Source: Mageeibacillus sp. UBA1255
GTDB lineage: Bacteria > Bacillota > Clostridia > UBA1212 > UBA1255
Direction of reading: 5' to 3'
Assembly (NCBI GenBank): GCA_002308795.1
Contig: DBVV01000071.1
Location: forward strand, 1-5,487
Length of the DNA stretch: 5,487 nt
Shown in pieces: positions 1-5,487 of the stretch. Positions within the stretch are counted from its first letter, which is position 1. Each line of letters starts with the position of its first letter. Under the pieces are notes generated by a model. That model ran no database searches. It had not been told where the DNA came from and saw nothing but the letters and a program-made list of their open reading frames with translations. The translations under genes and the position numbers were made by a program.

Positions 1-2
1 GA

Positions 3-143
3 ACGGGAGATCCGCCACGAGCGTATGGTATCAGCGAACAAATGGAGCGTGAGCTTTATGAATGCGCCGAAATCGGCGCAGACCTTGACAGAAGAATGGA
101 AGAACTCAGAAAATCTGCTGAAGAATATATATCATGGAATTAA
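3..143 (+). CDS. C-terminal fragment of an unidentified protein
   Basis: This is an open frame running in from the left edge and stopping at TAA (141-143), giving 46 residues. I do not recognise the protein. The visible tail is highly charged and looks helical (ending RKSAEEYISWN, with an upstream MERELYECAEIGADLDRR stretch), which would suit a coiled or helical C-terminus. The stop lies 17 nt before the GTG of the hydrolase, whose ribosome binding site follows directly, so the two probably share a transcript. A second frame (from base 1, stopping at 152-154) is also open to the left edge. I prefer this one for its acidic/basic helical pattern and its tidy spacing to the next gene, but a fragment this short is weak evidence. 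Confidence 0.5.
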   Translation, partial: TGDPPRAYGISEQMERELYECAEIGADLDRRMEELRKSAEEYISWN

Positions 144-148
144 AATAC

Positions 149-157
149 GGAGGTGAT
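149..157 (+). promoter_or_regulatory. Strong ribosome binding site that fixes a GTG start
   Basis: GGAGGTGAT is nearly fully complementary to the 3' end of 16S rRNA. It lies 7 nt (from the GGAGG core) before GTG at 161. The alternative in-frame ATG at 134 has no such site, lies within the end of the upstream frame, and would translate through the Shine-Dalgarno itself, so GTG 161 is the better start. Confidence 0.85.
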
Positions 158-160
158 AGT

Positions 161-1156
161 GTGAACAAAAAAGCAAAGAAAGCCGTTATTATCGGAGGGA
201 CTGCCGCCGGGATCTCAGCCGTCGCTGCAGTAACTGCATATGCTACGACGAAAACTCTTATTAAGATTGCGCTTGACAGAAAAGAGCCAGAAATCCTGAA
301 AAAGATTCAAGCCCGAATCTCCGGAAAAAAAGAAAACGATTTTATAAAAGCATTGAATGAGGCGGGAAAAAGGCTTTCAGAAAAGCCGAGTGAAACTATC
401 AGGATCGTGAGCCACGACGGAAAGACGCTTGTGGGTCATTGGATTCCTCAGAAAAACGCAAAGCGCGTGCTCATTGCAATGCACGGTTGGAGATCAACGT
501 GGTCGGGCGATTTCGGGATCGCGTCCGACGCATGGGAAGAAAACGGATGCAGCGTACTGTATGCCGAACAGCGAGGACAGGATAAAAGCGAAGGAAACTA
601 CATGGGGTTCGGAATTACGGAGCGATTTGATTGTCTTGATTGGATAGCATGGGTCAGGGAGCGTTGCGGGACGGATATTCCGATATATCTTTTTGGTGTT
701 TCCATGGGCGCTACAACGGTATTGATGGCGTCCTGTCTGCCGCTTCCGGAAAACGTACACGGTATTATAGCTGACTGCGGATTTACGTCTCCGCATGAGA
801 TTTGGAAATATGTTGTAAATCATAATCTTCATCTCGGCTTCAGAATACGCGGCAGGATCGCGGAGAAAATGTTTATGAATATGCTCCACGCAGGAAGCGA
901 CAAATATTCTACGCTCGACGCGCTGAAAAGCAGTAAAGTACCCGTTCTGTTCATCCACGGCAGCGACGACAGATTTGTGCCTGTTGAAATGACGTACCGG
1001 AACTATAAAGCGTGTGTTTCGCCTAAAAAACTGCTCATCGTTCCCGGTGCAGATCACGGCATGAGTTATTATATCAGCAAAGACGAATACGAGAAATCGA
1101 TAACTGATTTTTGGAATATGTACGATAACCTGTCGATGCCGATCAGTAAAGTATAA
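161..1156 (+). CDS. Membrane-anchored alpha/beta hydrolase (YqkD/COG1073-like)
   Basis: A 331-residue serine hydrolase of the alpha/beta fold, complete from GTG to TAA. Visible elements are a lysine-rich N-terminus (NKKAKK) followed by one hydrophobic, Ala/Gly-rich segment at about residues 8-30, likely a signal anchor. Next come the oxyanion-loop HGW at about 108-110, the nucleophile elbow GVSMG at 179-183 (Ser181), an acidic residue in GSDDRFVP (Asp269 or Asp270), and the catalytic His299 in GADHG. The order and spacing of Ser-Asp-His are normal and nothing is truncated. Firmicute relatives of this type carry the same short N-terminal anchor and are annotated as alpha/beta hydrolases, thioesterase-like or YqkD-like, mostly of unknown substrate. 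It probably works at or outside the membrane as an esterase or related hydrolase; the substrate cannot be inferred. It may be cotranscribed with the preceding fragment and is convergent with the polymerase operon. Confidence 0.88.
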   Translation: MNKKAKKAVIIGGTAAGISAVAAVTAYATTKTLIKIALDRKEPEILKKIQARISGKKENDFIKALNEAGKRLSEKPSETIRIVSHDGKTLVGHWIPQKNAKRVLIAMHGWRSTWSGDFGIASDAWEENGCSVLYAEQRGQDKSEGNYMGFGITERFDCLDWIAWVRERCGTDIPIYLFGVSMGATTVLMASCLPLPENVHGIIADCGFTSPHEIWKYVVNHNLHLGFRIRGRIAEKMFMNMLHAGSDKYSTLDALKSSKVPVLFIHGSDDRFVPVEMTYRNYKACVSPKKLLIVPGADHGMSYYISKDEYEKSITDFWNMYDNLSMPISKV

Positions 1157-1181
1157 CAATATTTGAAGCAATCCGTTCTAT

Positions 1182-1224
1182 AGTAACTGCCCCCACTTTT
1201 CGCTCAAAAGTGGGGGCAGTTACT
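1182..1224. repeat. Perfect 19-bp inverted repeat between convergent genes
   Basis: AGTAACTGCCCCCACTTTT (1182-1200), loop CGCTC, then its exact reverse complement (1206-1224). It sits in the 87-nt gap between the hydrolase stop and the stop of the 280-residue gene. A transcript from either strand would fold into a 19-bp hairpin with a 5-nt loop, so it could end transcription from both sides, but neither side has the U-run of a standard intrinsic terminator. Seventeen nt of the left arm (1184-1200) recur exactly and in the same orientation at 5183-5199, beyond the far end of the minus-strand operon. That makes a purely local terminator role less likely to be the whole story. Confidence 0.9.
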
Positions 1225-1243
1225 CACATACGGAAACCCTTGC

Positions 1244-2086
1244 TTACAGCACGACCTTGAATCTGCATAGACCGTCGAGTGTCTCACGGATGAAAACGTT
1301 CTTCGGGAGAGCAGGCAGATAATTCTTTTCAAAGGTAGTCGAACGGTAATATGCGTTGAAGTTTGCTATCGGCAGGATTACCCAGTCGAGATCCTTATGC
1401 TTGTTTGCGTAATAGAACGCCGTCAGGTCTTCCGCTTTGGGACGGTATTTGTCAAGCATTTCTATCGCGTCGAGCTTTTTCTTGATCTTCTTTGGCAGGA
1501 CGTATTCCTCCGCGCGGAGCGGTCCCGCCTCCAGCGCCTCGGCGATCACGTCGTCGAAACGTGTACCCCACGCGCCTTTTGTGTTCCTTGCGAAGATCGG
1601 AACGGTATAATGCCCGACGCGCTCTTTCCATTGCTTTGCATATCCTTTTTCGACCGCGTCGAATATCTTCTGTACCGGTTTGGTGAGAAGCTCGAAGTGT
1701 TCATTGCAGAAAGCAAAAAGGTTTTTCATGTGGCGGATGTACCATCCGTTGCCTTTTGCGTCCACAAGCTCCGGGAACTCGTCCGAAAGTTCTCTGAAAT
1801 CCACTTTAGCGTCGGGATCAACTCGTCTGTCGGGAACGCTGCTCCACGCGCATAAAGCACGGTAGGTGTAATCAATGCGGTCATACGGATCGCCCGGAAG
1901 AACGCTTCCGTCCTTATCGTGGAACAGAAATCCGCGCGCAAGGATCGTAAAGATACGGTTGAAGCCGAGAAAGTCCTTTATCATATCGAAGGTGAAGCGA
2001 CCCATATAGGTCTTATCGCTCTTTTTCACAGAGATATACTGCGGCTTTTCGGTGTAATCTCTGAATTCCTGCCATTCGTTCGTCAT
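1244..2086 (-). CDS. Unknown 280-residue protein coupled to the polymerase
   Basis: I do not recognise this protein. It has 280 residues, starts at ATG (2086-2084) and ends at TAA. The start overlaps the polymerase stop as ATGA, and a good ribosome binding site (GGAGGT, complement of 2097-2102) lies 10 nt upstream, so translation is probably coupled. A longer GTG start at 2098 overlaps the ribosome binding site and is rejected. The protein appears soluble: no signal peptide or membrane segment, only three cysteines (79, 127, 273) and no zinc-finger pattern. It is rich in aromatic residues (e.g. GNGWYIRHMKNLFAFCNEHF near 112-131, TAFYYANKH near 222-230) and has a basic patch, PKKIKKKLD, at about 198-206 that could contact nucleic acid. 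Tight coupling to a polymerase suggests a subunit or a factor for initiation, template handling or RNA processing; that is inference from position only. Confidence 0.88.
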   Translation of the reverse strand: MTNEWQEFRDYTEKPQYISVKKSDKTYMGRFTFDMIKDFLGFNRIFTILARGFLFHDKDGSVLPGDPYDRIDYTYRALCAWSSVPDRRVDPDAKVDFRELSDEFPELVDAKGNGWYIRHMKNLFAFCNEHFELLTKPVQKIFDAVEKGYAKQWKERVGHYTVPIFARNTKGAWGTRFDDVIAEALEAGPLRAEEYVLPKKIKKKLDAIEMLDKYRPKAEDLTAFYYANKHKDLDWVILPIANFNAYYRSTTFEKNYLPALPKNVFIRETLDGLCRFKVVL

Positions 2087-5000
2087 CTGCCGAACCACCT
2101 CCGTTTCTTCTTTTCAGCCGGTCCGACCGTCCATTCCAGCGCGGAATACGGCATCACTTCAAGCACGAACCGGCGCTCGCCGAGCGCGACGGCGCATTTG
2201 ACCGCCTCGTCAAAATCAACGCGGCGTTCGCGTCTGTCGGGCGGCGATAACAGCGCGATACAATTACTCACTATCGTTTCTTTGTAATCCGAGAAATGTC
2301 TGATACCGCTTAAGATAAATTTCAGCTCCGGTGAATCGCCGTCACGCACAATATTCTTGAGAATTTTCTGATTGGAATACAATTCGTCCAGATCGCAGAG
2401 TATATCTCCGAGCAGACGGAAGCCGCCGTTGCGGAAATCGCAGAAGACGTCCATATATTCGGTACTTACGCCGGAAGGTACGATGGAGAACCACACAAAC
2501 CCTCTGTTCTTCTTCGGCGTCAGGTGCCATTTATTCTCGGTCAGAGCTCTGCGCGCCTTTCTTATAGAATCGGCAGGCGCCGCGTCAAAGAGAGCGTACA
2601 GCTGCTCCGCGCTCACGGTGTTGAGCTGACCGCGCGAGAAAAGGATACGGACCACGTCCTTCTGACGTTTGAAATCGGTCGAAAGGTGCTTAATAAATCG
2701 GATACGCGCGTCCGCAGCGTGATACGCCGAAACGACCGCTTTCACACGCTCCATCGAAAACGGGTCGAGATTATCTTTCCAGTCCGGTTCCGAGGCAAAA
2801 GTAAAGAGCTTTTCATCCTCAGCCGGTTTCGGCTTGTATTGCTTCGTTTCTTGCCCGAGCATATACGCGTAATACGGCAGGCGCTCCATATTGGAGCTGA
2901 CCTCGTCCCAATCAACTTCCTCAATGAAATCCTCGATGTCTTTTTCTTTCGTCTGCTCGTACCATTTGCGGTCACGGTTGTCTTTGGAGATCGTTTTGTA
3001 CCGGAGGAACACGCTCTTTTTCGTATTCCTGCCGTAAAGGTATTCGGTCAGATCGGGCTTGACGCCGCTTTTCGCCGAATCTATTTCCAGTCCCGTGAGA
3101 ATGGCGAGCGCCTCGGTATCCATACGGCTCTCGTCGCGCTTTTCATCCTCGTTGTTCTCGTCGTAGGCGACGATGCCGAGGCGGAGCGCCGTGTTGCTGA
3201 TCTGTCCCACGCGGGAGGAAAACGTGCTTTTCACGGCTTCCGCGCGCGCTTTCCAGTCCTTCGCGTCCGCGATAAGCGGCTCCGCAGACGGTATTTTGAG
3301 CACGGGCAAGGACTTTCCATTATCATAACCTTTCTTAACGCAGTCGTTTACGAGCGGATCGGCGACCGTTCTGACAAGATCGCCGTCGTAATCCGCGCCG
3401 CCGAGCCGTTCGGGAATGAGCGAGCGCGAATCGACCATAAGAACGTAATAAAGGTGCGAAAGATATTTCTTTCGTATCGCGCCGACCGTTGTTAAAGGAT
3501 AAACGAACGCTTCTTCGTTCCTCGCTATATGCGGACTGCGCAGAAGTGTGTAATACGGCTGTTCTTTGAAAACCGGCGACGGCGCATATATTTCGTTGCC
3601 GCGCAGTTCTTCCGCTGTGAGTTTTTTGCAGGCGTCGCCTTCGCCGACAGACGTTTTGACGATATACGAAAGCAATCTCATCAGGTCGTCCGAGAGATAG
3701 CGCGTATCGCCCGCGACAAGCAGTTTGCCGACGGCGTATTTGTTTCTTACGCTCTCCGCGTTGTCGGAGAGTTCTTTTGTGAATATCGACTCTTCAAGAT
3801 AGAGCGGATTCTTCTTTAACAGCCCCGCGCGCTGACGGCGGCGATTGTTTAGTTTCAGTTCGCCGTTCGACAGGTCCTTCAGAAAGTAGGACAGCCGCGC
3901 TTCTGCGTTTGCGCAGTAATCGTAATAGGCGACCTCCGTCGTTTTCGTCAGCCAGTGACGCGAATCGTTTTCGGGAGACTTATCCCAACCGCGCGGAAGA
4001 TCGGCAGGTCGGAATTCTTCTTCGGTAAGCGCGAGCGTGTTGAGGAACTGATAGTTCAGCTCTGTAACGCTTTCACGCTCCGCTTTGTCTGAACCGGAGA
4101 TATACAGCGCGTGATCATACTTACGGCAGCGTTCAAGATACTCTGCCCACGAAAGCCCGTTTTCGGTCATCCATCCGTAGCCCTTGAACATACTCTTGGT
4201 GAGGATCATCTGCACGTCGTTTACGTCGTGTTCTACACCCCAGATATCTTTGATTTTCGGCACTCCGAGCTGTGAAAACAGCCCCCGGAGGTCGATTTCG
4301 TGGACTACCCCCTTGATATACGGCAGCCGCACCTGAAAAGAGTGGTGCGCGCCGGAGGAATCGAGAGAACGCGCCATTTCTTTTGAAATAATGCCTTCAC
4401 CGTCGAATTCGAGCACCTCCACATCGGCGGTCTTTTCCACGCGGGTATATTTCCGGACGGGATCGTCGCTTCCGTCGTCCTCGACCGTGACGATATTTGC
4501 GTTCTTTACGGTGCTTTTCGGGTTATCTATGACGATGATCTTCTTTTCGGAAAGCAAGTGCGGATCGTTGACCCTTCTTCCGCTTGTGTACATAAGGGCG
4601 TTGTATGCGTAGAGCTTGGCAAGCTGACACTTGCCGATCTTCATACCGAGCATCATACGCTCGCGCAGCGGCTCGTACAAATCTTCTCTGACAAACGAAA
4701 GAACGCTGTTGCGGCTCATATTCGCCGAACGCTCAAAAGCGAGATATTTTGCATATCCGCGCCCGAGATTGAGTATGGTCCCGTCTCTGCCGAGCATACA
4801 TTCCACTTTGTTTATCGCATAGACCGGGCGGGAATAACCGCGCTCGTCGAAAGTGCCTGAGAAGTCGATATATATGAGCGCGTCCTTCAGCTTTTCACAG
4901 TCGGACTCCGCCTGATAGTTTTCACCGTAGAGGACGCACATTGCCTGATGATAGATCGCGCAGTCGTCCTGCTTCGTTTCTTCTACGAGAAATTCTTTTG

Positions 5001-5109
5001 ACGGATCGGTCGCGTCAAAAGAAAACCGCCACGCGCCGTACTCTCCTACGGCGGAAGCGATGATACTCAGTGCCGATATTTGACGTATAACGTACTTCTG
5101 CAGAGCCAT
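2083..5109 (-). CDS. Single-chain two-barrel RNA polymerase, eukaryotic-RdRP-like
   Basis: A 1008-residue protein carrying the core of the two-double-psi-beta-barrel polymerases, closest in motif pattern to eukaryotic cellular RdRPs (QDE-1/RDR; Pfam RdRP, PF05183). In order: FERSANMSRNSVLSF (125-139) and KCQLAKLYAYNALMYTSG (160-177) resemble the RdRP segment before barrel 1. Barrel 1 has FDGEGIIS (235-242; RdRPs read SDGxGKIS), FQVRLPYIKG (258-267; FQxRxGGxKG in RdRPs) and LTKSMFKG (303-310; RxSMxKF). Barrel 2 has RSPH (524-527) and GGADYDGD, whose Asp573, Asp575 and Asp577 should hold the catalytic Mg2+. VGQISN (634-639) and DSAKSG (677-682) match the conserved LGxISN and DxPKxG. No barrel is interrupted. 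The N-terminal ~120 residues and the C-terminal ~300 match nothing I know. ATG 5109 is chosen because GAAGGA lies 6 nt upstream and the promoter lies between it and the next upstream start (TTG 5175). It should make RNA; the template type is open. Related bacterial single-chain enzymes include phage SPbeta YonO. Confidence 0.93.
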   Translation of the reverse strand: MALQKYVIRQISALSIIASAVGEYGAWRFSFDATDPSKEFLVEETKQDDCAIYHQAMCVLYGENYQAESDCEKLKDALIYIDFSGTFDERGYSRPVYAINKVECMLGRDGTILNLGRGYAKYLAFERSANMSRNSVLSFVREDLYEPLRERMMLGMKIGKCQLAKLYAYNALMYTSGRRVNDPHLLSEKKIIVIDNPKSTVKNANIVTVEDDGSDDPVRKYTRVEKTADVEVLEFDGEGIISKEMARSLDSSGAHHSFQVRLPYIKGVVHEIDLRGLFSQLGVPKIKDIWGVEHDVNDVQMILTKSMFKGYGWMTENGLSWAEYLERCRKYDHALYISGSDKAERESVTELNYQFLNTLALTEEEFRPADLPRGWDKSPENDSRHWLTKTTEVAYYDYCANAEARLSYFLKDLSNGELKLNNRRRQRAGLLKKNPLYLEESIFTKELSDNAESVRNKYAVGKLLVAGDTRYLSDDLMRLLSYIVKTSVGEGDACKKLTAEELRGNEIYAPSPVFKEQPYYTLLRSPHIARNEEAFVYPLTTVGAIRKKYLSHLYYVLMVDSRSLIPERLGGADYDGDLVRTVADPLVNDCVKKGYDNGKSLPVLKIPSAEPLIADAKDWKARAEAVKSTFSSRVGQISNTALRLGIVAYDENNEDEKRDESRMDTEALAILTGLEIDSAKSGVKPDLTEYLYGRNTKKSVFLRYKTISKDNRDRKWYEQTKEKDIEDFIEEVDWDEVSSNMERLPYYAYMLGQETKQYKPKPAEDEKLFTFASEPDWKDNLDPFSMERVKAVVSAYHAADARIRFIKHLSTDFKRQKDVVRILFSRGQLNTVSAEQLYALFDAAPADSIRKARRALTENKWHLTPKKNRGFVWFSIVPSGVSTEYMDVFCDFRNGGFRLLGDILCDLDELYSNQKILKNIVRDGDSPELKFILSGIRHFSDYKETIVSNCIALLSPPDRRERRVDFDEAVKCAVALGERRFVLEVMPYSALEWTVGPAEKKKRRWFGR

Positions 5110-5113
5110 ACCG

Positions 5114-5121
5114 TTTCCTTC
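5114..5121 (-). promoter_or_regulatory. Ribosome binding site of the polymerase gene
   Basis: On the minus strand GAAGGAAA lies just before ATG 5109, with AAGGA centred 6 nt upstream. It decides the start: the 22 extra codons back to TTG 5175 have no comparable site and lie upstream of the predicted transcription start. Confidence 0.75.
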
Positions 5122-5139
5122 TTCAAAATTCGATAAGCC

Positions 5140-5168
5140 AGTATAGCATAAAAGCCCGAAAAATTCAA
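5140..5168 (-). promoter_or_regulatory. Vegetative (sigma-A type) promoter of the polymerase operon
   Basis: On the minus strand the -35 box TTGAAT (complement of 5163-5168) is separated by exactly 17 nt from the -10 box TATACT (complement of 5140-5145). The -10 is preceded by TGC, giving an extended -10. Transcription should begin near 5133, leaving a leader of about 24 nt before the polymerase ATG, just long enough for its ribosome binding site. The boxes are one mismatch each from consensus, so the host RNA polymerase probably transcribes the operon. Confidence 0.8.
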
Positions 5169-5182
5169 TATCCAATTGTAAA

Positions 5183-5199
5183 TAACTGCCCCCACTTTT
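5183..5199 (+). repeat. Second copy of the 17-nt repeat, upstream of the operon promoter
   Basis: TAACTGCCCCCACTTTT here is identical, in the same orientation, to 1184-1200 and is the reverse complement of 1206-1222. On the operon's own strand it reads AAAAGTGGGGGCAGTTA and ends 14 nt upstream of the -35 box, roughly -50 to -66 from the predicted start, where an activator or upstream element could sit. The two outer copies bracket the polymerase operon and nothing else. Confidence 0.85.
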
Positions 5200-5223
5200 G
5201 AAAAAATCGTGGGCGGCTTTTTT
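5188..5223 (+). terminator. Intrinsic terminator on the plus strand
   Basis: GCCCCCAC (5188-5195) pairs with GTGGGCGGC (5209-5217), leaving one bulged C at 5214. This gives an 8-bp GC-rich stem with a 13-nt A/T-rich loop, followed at once by six Ts (5218-5223). The U-run follows only in the plus direction. No plus-strand gene ends close by, since only the antisense of the polymerase operon lies to the left. It may block antisense transcription, insulate the parM-like operon, or be left over from an older arrangement. Confidence 0.6.
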
Positions 5224-5230
5224 AATTCAA

Positions 5231-5261
5231 GGAGGTGATGCCTATGAGGGTATCCGGCTGA
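5231..5261 (+). other. Strong Shine-Dalgarno with a five-codon ORF (MRVSG)
   Basis: GGAGGTGAT (5231-5239) lies 8 nt, from its GGAGG core, before ATG 5244, which opens an ORF of only five codons ending in TGA (5259-5261). An in-frame ATG at 5238 overlaps the Shine-Dalgarno. The site is as good as any in the window, yet no longer frame follows. It could be a minimal leader peptide for the downstream parM-like gene, or the surviving start of a gene lost by deletion. No evidence separates the two. Confidence 0.4.
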
Positions 5262-5344
5262 AAAGCAAACAACGACATCGCGGTAAAGACATAACCATAA
5301 TAAAATTGACATCCGGGAAAGACCGGAAGAAAGGATTTTTTAAT
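5262..5344 (+). promoter_or_regulatory. Leader region of the parM-like gene
   Basis: No ORF is visible here. It contains a small inverted repeat, TCCGG (5312-5316), loop GAAAGA, CCGGA (5323-5327), just upstream of the ribosome binding site AAAGGA (5330-5335). A weak promoter candidate is ACGACA (5272-5277), 18 nt, CATAAT (5296-5301). The hairpin is short and could be chance, but par genes are often autoregulated and this is where an operator or translational control element would sit. Confidence 0.3.
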
Positions 5345-5487
5345 ATGAAGTATTACAAGAACAACGTCATCATCGGGATCGACCACGGTTACGGGAATAT
5401 CAAGACTGCTAACCACATTTTCAAGACCGGAGTCGCGGCGAGCGACACGGAACCCGTATTCGGGACGAACGTCCTGTTTTACAACGG
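5345..5487 (+). CDS. parM: ParM/StbA-like actin ATPase, N-terminal part
   Basis: The first 47 codons of a gene that runs off the right edge, starting at ATG 5345 with AAAGGA 9 nt upstream. The N-terminus carries the actin-fold phosphate-1 loop IGIDHGYGNIKTA (residues 10-22), with Asp13, Gly15, Gly17 and Lys20 in the expected places. It is followed by a hydrophilic strand region (FKTGVAASDTEPVF) typical of the actin-like N-terminal domain in clostridial ParM/StbA homologues. Such proteins form ATP-driven filaments that segregate plasmids or large mobile elements. Its presence is the best sign that the window belongs to a conjugative or plasmid-like element. The partner DNA-binding protein and centromere repeats would lie beyond the window. 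Confidence 0.8.
   Translation, partial: MKYYKNNVIIGIDHGYGNIKTANHIFKTGVAASDTEPVFGTNVLFYN

Noticed and set aside
1..154. Alternative left-edge frame ending at TGA 152-154
   Set aside because: It overlaps the hydrolase ribosome binding site and its composition looks less protein-like than the frame ending at 143.
134..160. ATG 134 as start of the hydrolase
   Set aside because: It would read through the GGAGGTGAT ribosome binding site and overlap the end of the upstream frame; GTG 161 is ideally placed.
494..1171. 225-codon open frame on the minus strand over the hydrolase
   Set aside because: It is opposite the catalytic core of a clear alpha/beta hydrolase, shows no domain of its own and runs through the hairpin-adjacent intergenic gap.
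2524..3495. 323-codon open frame on the plus strand inside the polymerase gene
   Set aside because: It is antisense to the conserved polymerase barrel region, has Arg/Val/Phe-rich composition without any motif, and lacks a ribosome binding site; an antisense shadow of a GC-rich gene.
5110..5175. N-terminal extension of the polymerase to TTG 5175
   Set aside because: The extension spans the predicted -10 and -35 boxes and has no ribosome binding site, whereas ATG 5109 has GAAGGA at good spacing.
1182..5199. Insertion sequence or transposon with terminal inverted repeats
   Set aside because: The outer repeats are direct, not inverted, and neither enclosed gene looks like a transposase, integrase or recombinase, so a standard insertion sequence is not supported.
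5306..5346. Promoter from TTGACA (5306-5311) for the parM-like gene
   Set aside because: The -35 is perfect, but no -10 box lies 16-18 nt downstream. The nearest, TAATAT at 5341-5346, is 29 nt away and overlaps the ATG.

Overview
The window looks like part of a mobile element (conjugative element or plasmid-like) from a gut-type clostridium, probably Oscillospiraceae/Ruminococcaceae-like. Pointers to this are strong AGGAGG-type ribosome binding sites, moderate GC content, and a right edge that opens a gene with the typical N-terminus of clostridial ParM/StbA actin-like segregation ATPases. Taxonomy is inferred from memory of such loci, not from a marker gene.

Layout. A short C-terminal gene fragment (+, ends 143) is followed 17 nt later by a complete membrane-anchored alpha/beta hydrolase (+, 161-1156). 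A perfect 19-bp inverted repeat (1182-1224) then separates it from a convergent two-gene operon on the minus strand. That operon runs from a near-consensus promoter (5140-5168), through a 1008-residue polymerase gene (5109-2083), into a 280-residue gene of unknown function (2086-1244) joined by an ATGA stop/start overlap. Right of the operon promoter lie a second copy of the repeat arm inside a plus-strand intrinsic terminator, a five-codon ORF with an excellent ribosome binding site, and the start of the parM-like gene (+, from 5345, cut by the window edge).

The main discovery is the 1008-residue protein. It is a single-chain, two-barrel RNA polymerase whose motifs follow, in order, those of eukaryotic RNA-silencing RNA-dependent RNA polymerases (QDE-1/RDR family). 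These are an upstream flank with an RSANMSRN-type segment, a first barrel with FDGEGIIS, FQVRLPYIKG and LTKSMFKG, a second barrel with the metal-binding ADYDGD, and then VGQISN and DSAKSG. It carries its own host-type promoter, faces against the surrounding element genes, and is bracketed by copies of TAACTGCCCCCACTTTT. Together these suggest a self-contained cassette: a cellular-RdRP-like polymerase plus a coupled partner, with possible cis sites at both ends. Whether it copies DNA or RNA, and what it transcribes, cannot be read from the sequence.
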